Positions 62,137 to 64,000 of a stretch of 64,000 nucleotides of DNA are shown here, in pieces. Below the pieces are notes generated by a model that was not told the DNA's origin, did no database searches, and saw nothing but the letters and a program-made list of their open reading frames with translations. The DNA lies in NCBI GenBank assembly GCA_003167555.1, contig PMSN01000011.1, positions 434,001 to 498,000 on the forward strand, given 5' to 3'. The stretch's first letter is position 1. Every line of letters begins with the position of its first letter. The position numbers were made by a program, and so were the translations under genes. Source of the stretch: Spartobacteria bacterium. Its GTDB lineage: Bacteria > Verrucomicrobiota > Verrucomicrobiia > Chthoniobacterales > UBA10450.

Positions 62137-64000
62137 ATGCTAACTGACCTCAAATACGTATTGCGGATGCTGATCAAAGCCCCAACGTTCGCGGCCATCG
62201 CCGTTCTAACTCTCGCCCTGGGCATCGGAGCCAACAGCGCGATTTTTAGTGTCGTCGACACGGTTCTGCTTCGGCCTTTGCCCTTCAAGGATCCGAACCA
62301 AATCGTGATGGCGTGGGCACGCTACGTAAATGACAGCGAATACGGGCGCGGGGTCCACTCGTTTCCCGACTACGTCGATCTGCGCGACCAGAGCCAGAGC
62401 TTCTCCGGAATGGCGGCTTATACCAGGACAGCGGGCACTCTGGCGCAGGCCGATGACGCGCAGGCACTCGAAGGCGTCGCGATCACGCCCGAGATCTTCG
62501 ACGTGCTGGGACTTCGGCCCTTGCTCGGTCGCGGCTTTACGCAAGAAGAAGCCAAGGATCAAGGGGAGCGCGTCCTTGTCCTGACCTACCCGCTGTGGCA
62601 ACGCGCTTTCGGCGGCGATCCCAAGATTGTCGGGCAGCAAGTTACCCTGTCTGGCCGCAGTTTCACCGTCATCGGCGTGATGCCAACAGGGTGGAAGTTT
62701 CCGATCGAAGACGAGCACATCGATTATGTGATTCCTTTGCAATACCTCACCGCTTCCGCACTGATCAATCGCGGTTCGCATTTTCTCAGCGTGGTCGGGC
62801 GGCTGAAGCCGGGCGTCCAGATTCGACAGGCGGAAGCGGAACTGAGCGCGATCGCCGGACGGTTGTCGAAGCAGTATCCCGATACGAACATGAATTTCAC
62901 ATCGGTGGCCGTCGCGACGCTGCATTCCGATATCGTCGGCGATGTTCGTCCGGCGTTGATCATTTTGCTCGGCGCCGTAGCTCTCGTACTTTTGATTGCG
63001 TGCGCGAATGTAGCTAATCTTCTTCTCGCCCGCGCGGCCTCGCGCAGCCGCGAGATCGCGATCCGCACTGCGCTTGGCGCCAGCCGCCTGCGCGTTATTC
63101 GGCAGTTACTTTGCGAAAGCCTGTTGCTGGCGCTGATGGGCGGGACCGCTGGATTGTTGCTGGCGGGGTGGGGCGTGGATCTTCTTGGTGCGGCCGGCGC
63201 ACAAGGCCTTCCGCACATCGCCCAGATCAAAGTTAACTTCACTGTAGCCGCATTTACCTTTGCGCTCGCAATTGGCAGCACCGTCCTGTTCGGACTTATC
63301 CCCGCGCTCCAGGTTTCGCGGCCAAGCGTGAATGAGTCTCTCCAGCAAGGCGCGAAAGGATCGACCGGCGGCTTGCATACCAATCGGCTCCGCGGCTTTC
63401 TCGTCGTCTCTCAGGTTTCCCTTTCACTCCTCCTGCTGGCCGGTGCGGGGTTGTTGATCAAAAGCTTCTTTAATCTTCGCGCGACGAATCCCGGTTTCGA
63501 TCCGGTGAAGCTGATGACGATGCAGCTAACGCTGCCCAGAGTGCGATACCCCGACCTGGATCAGCAGATCCGCGCGCATGACGCGATTATGGAGAAAATC
63601 TCGACCATTCCCGGGGTGGAATCCGCCGGCGGCGTGAATCCACTGCCGCTGGCTGGGAATATTAGCAATTTGTCGTTCATGGTTAGTGGAGCGGCGCCCC
63701 TGCCGCGCGGCAACCATCCCGGCGCCGGTTACCTCATCGTTAAGCCTGACTACTTCCAGGCGATGAAAATTCCCGTGCTGCAAGGCCGCGCCTTTACCCG
63801 CGTGGACACGAAAGACTCCCCCTTGGTCGTCATGATCAATGAAGCATTCGTCCGCAAACATTTCCCGGATCGGAACCCGATTGGTCAACGAGTGATGATC
63901 GATCGCGGCGAGGGCAAGGCGCCGCCGTGTGAGGTAGTGGGTGTCGTGGGCAATTCGCGGCACGACTCGCTGGCCGCGCCGCCCGGACCGGAGATGTACG
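62137..64000 (+). CDS. ADOP/MacB-type ABC permease 4, N-terminal part (cut by window edge)
   Basis: About 621 codons from ATG 62137 to the right edge. It starts [20 protein letters not shown] and continues into TM1 ([19 protein letters not shown]), the extracytoplasmic domain ([20 protein letters not shown]) and the first FtsX block ([35 protein letters not shown]). The second extracytoplasmic domain is entered before the edge ([17 protein letters not shown]). It carries no prefix domain. The 126 bases upstream hold an inverted repeat but no other gene, so it is probably part of the same transcript. Translation is by eye. Confidence 0.9.
   Translation, partial: MLTDLKYVLRMLIKAPTFAAIAVLTLALGIGANSAIFSVVDTVLLRPLPFKDPNQIVMAWARYVNDSEYGRGVHSFPDYVDLRDQSQSFSGMAAYTRTAGTLAQADDAQALEGVAITPEIFDVLGLRPLLGRGFTQEEAKDQGERVLVLTYPLWQRAFGGDPKIVGQQVTLSGRSFTVIGVMPTGWKFPIEDEHIDYVIPLQYLTASALINRGSHFLSVVGRLKPGVQIRQAEAELSAIAGRLSKQYPDTNMNFTSVAVATLHSDIVGDVRPALIILLGAVALVLLIACANVANLLLARAASRSREIAIRTALGASRLRVIRQLLCESLLLALMGGTAGLLLAGWGVDLLGAAGAQGLPHIAQIKVNFTVAAFTFALAIGSTVLFGLIPALQVSRPSVNESLQQGAKGSTGGLHTNRLRGFLVVSQVSLSLLLLAGAGLLIKSFFNLRATNPGFDPVKLMTMQLTLPRVRYPDLDQQIRAHDAIMEKISTIPGVESAGGVNPLPLAGNISNLSFMVSGAAPLPRGNHPGAGYLIVKPDYFQAMKIPVLQGRAFTRVDTKDSPLVVMINEAFVRKHFPDRNPIGQRVMIDRGEGKAPPCEVVGVVGNSRHDSLAAPPGPEMY

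Overview
The window is bacterial chromosome, GC-rich (about 60% by eye), with short intergenic gaps and small operons. Several traits point to a soil Verrucomicrobiota of the Chthoniobacterales type: a PadR-controlled operon and a second operon of ADOP/MacB-like permeases, exported proteins with Thr-Pro-Ser linkers, and many inverted-repeat doublets between genes. Acidobacteriota share some of these traits, no rRNA is present, and the assignment is inference. I saw no tRNA, rRNA, CRISPR array or intact mobile element.

Left part (1-13036): a PadR regulator with two large ADOP permeases (1-3475); a MarR regulator divergent from a small exported protein (3570-4581); a DUF2459 lipoprotein; two paralogous exported CHAP-like proteins, the first behind a riboswitch-like leader; a Xi-class glutathione transferase; an exported HNH-like protein; an S9 peptidase; a 3D-domain protein; and a sulfotransferase-like/class IV aminotransferase pair.

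Middle (13177-31882): mutS and a TPR protein, then a surface-glycan locus. That locus has two giant multi-domain glycosyltransferases whose modules are in different order, two methyltransferases, two polytopic membrane proteins, and a collapsed remnant of one of the membrane proteins on the far side of the glycosyltransferases. Pyruvate kinase and a sigma-70 factor follow, converging on a shared hairpin.

Right-middle (32200-47065): two translationally coupled exported proteins, the second 2101 residues long with two tandem N-terminal repeats and a polymerase-beta-type nucleotidyltransferase signature near its C-terminus. I rate this the most novel object here. Next come a small lipoprotein, a c-type-haem protein, the ComM/YifB ATPase, a 65-residue Cys/Trp protein, a cyclophilin and an M20 peptidase.

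Right part (47104-64000): an NtrC-type response regulator and its sensor kinase, a remnant of an IS1595-type transposase, a less GC-rich membrane/coiled-coil gene of unknown function, then a large MacA-ATPase-permease operon (a small membrane protein, a periplasmic adaptor, two ATPases and four permeases, the last cut by the window end). A textbook sigma-54 -24/-12 promoter with an upstream palindrome stands before this operon, which suggests that the neighbouring two-component system controls it.
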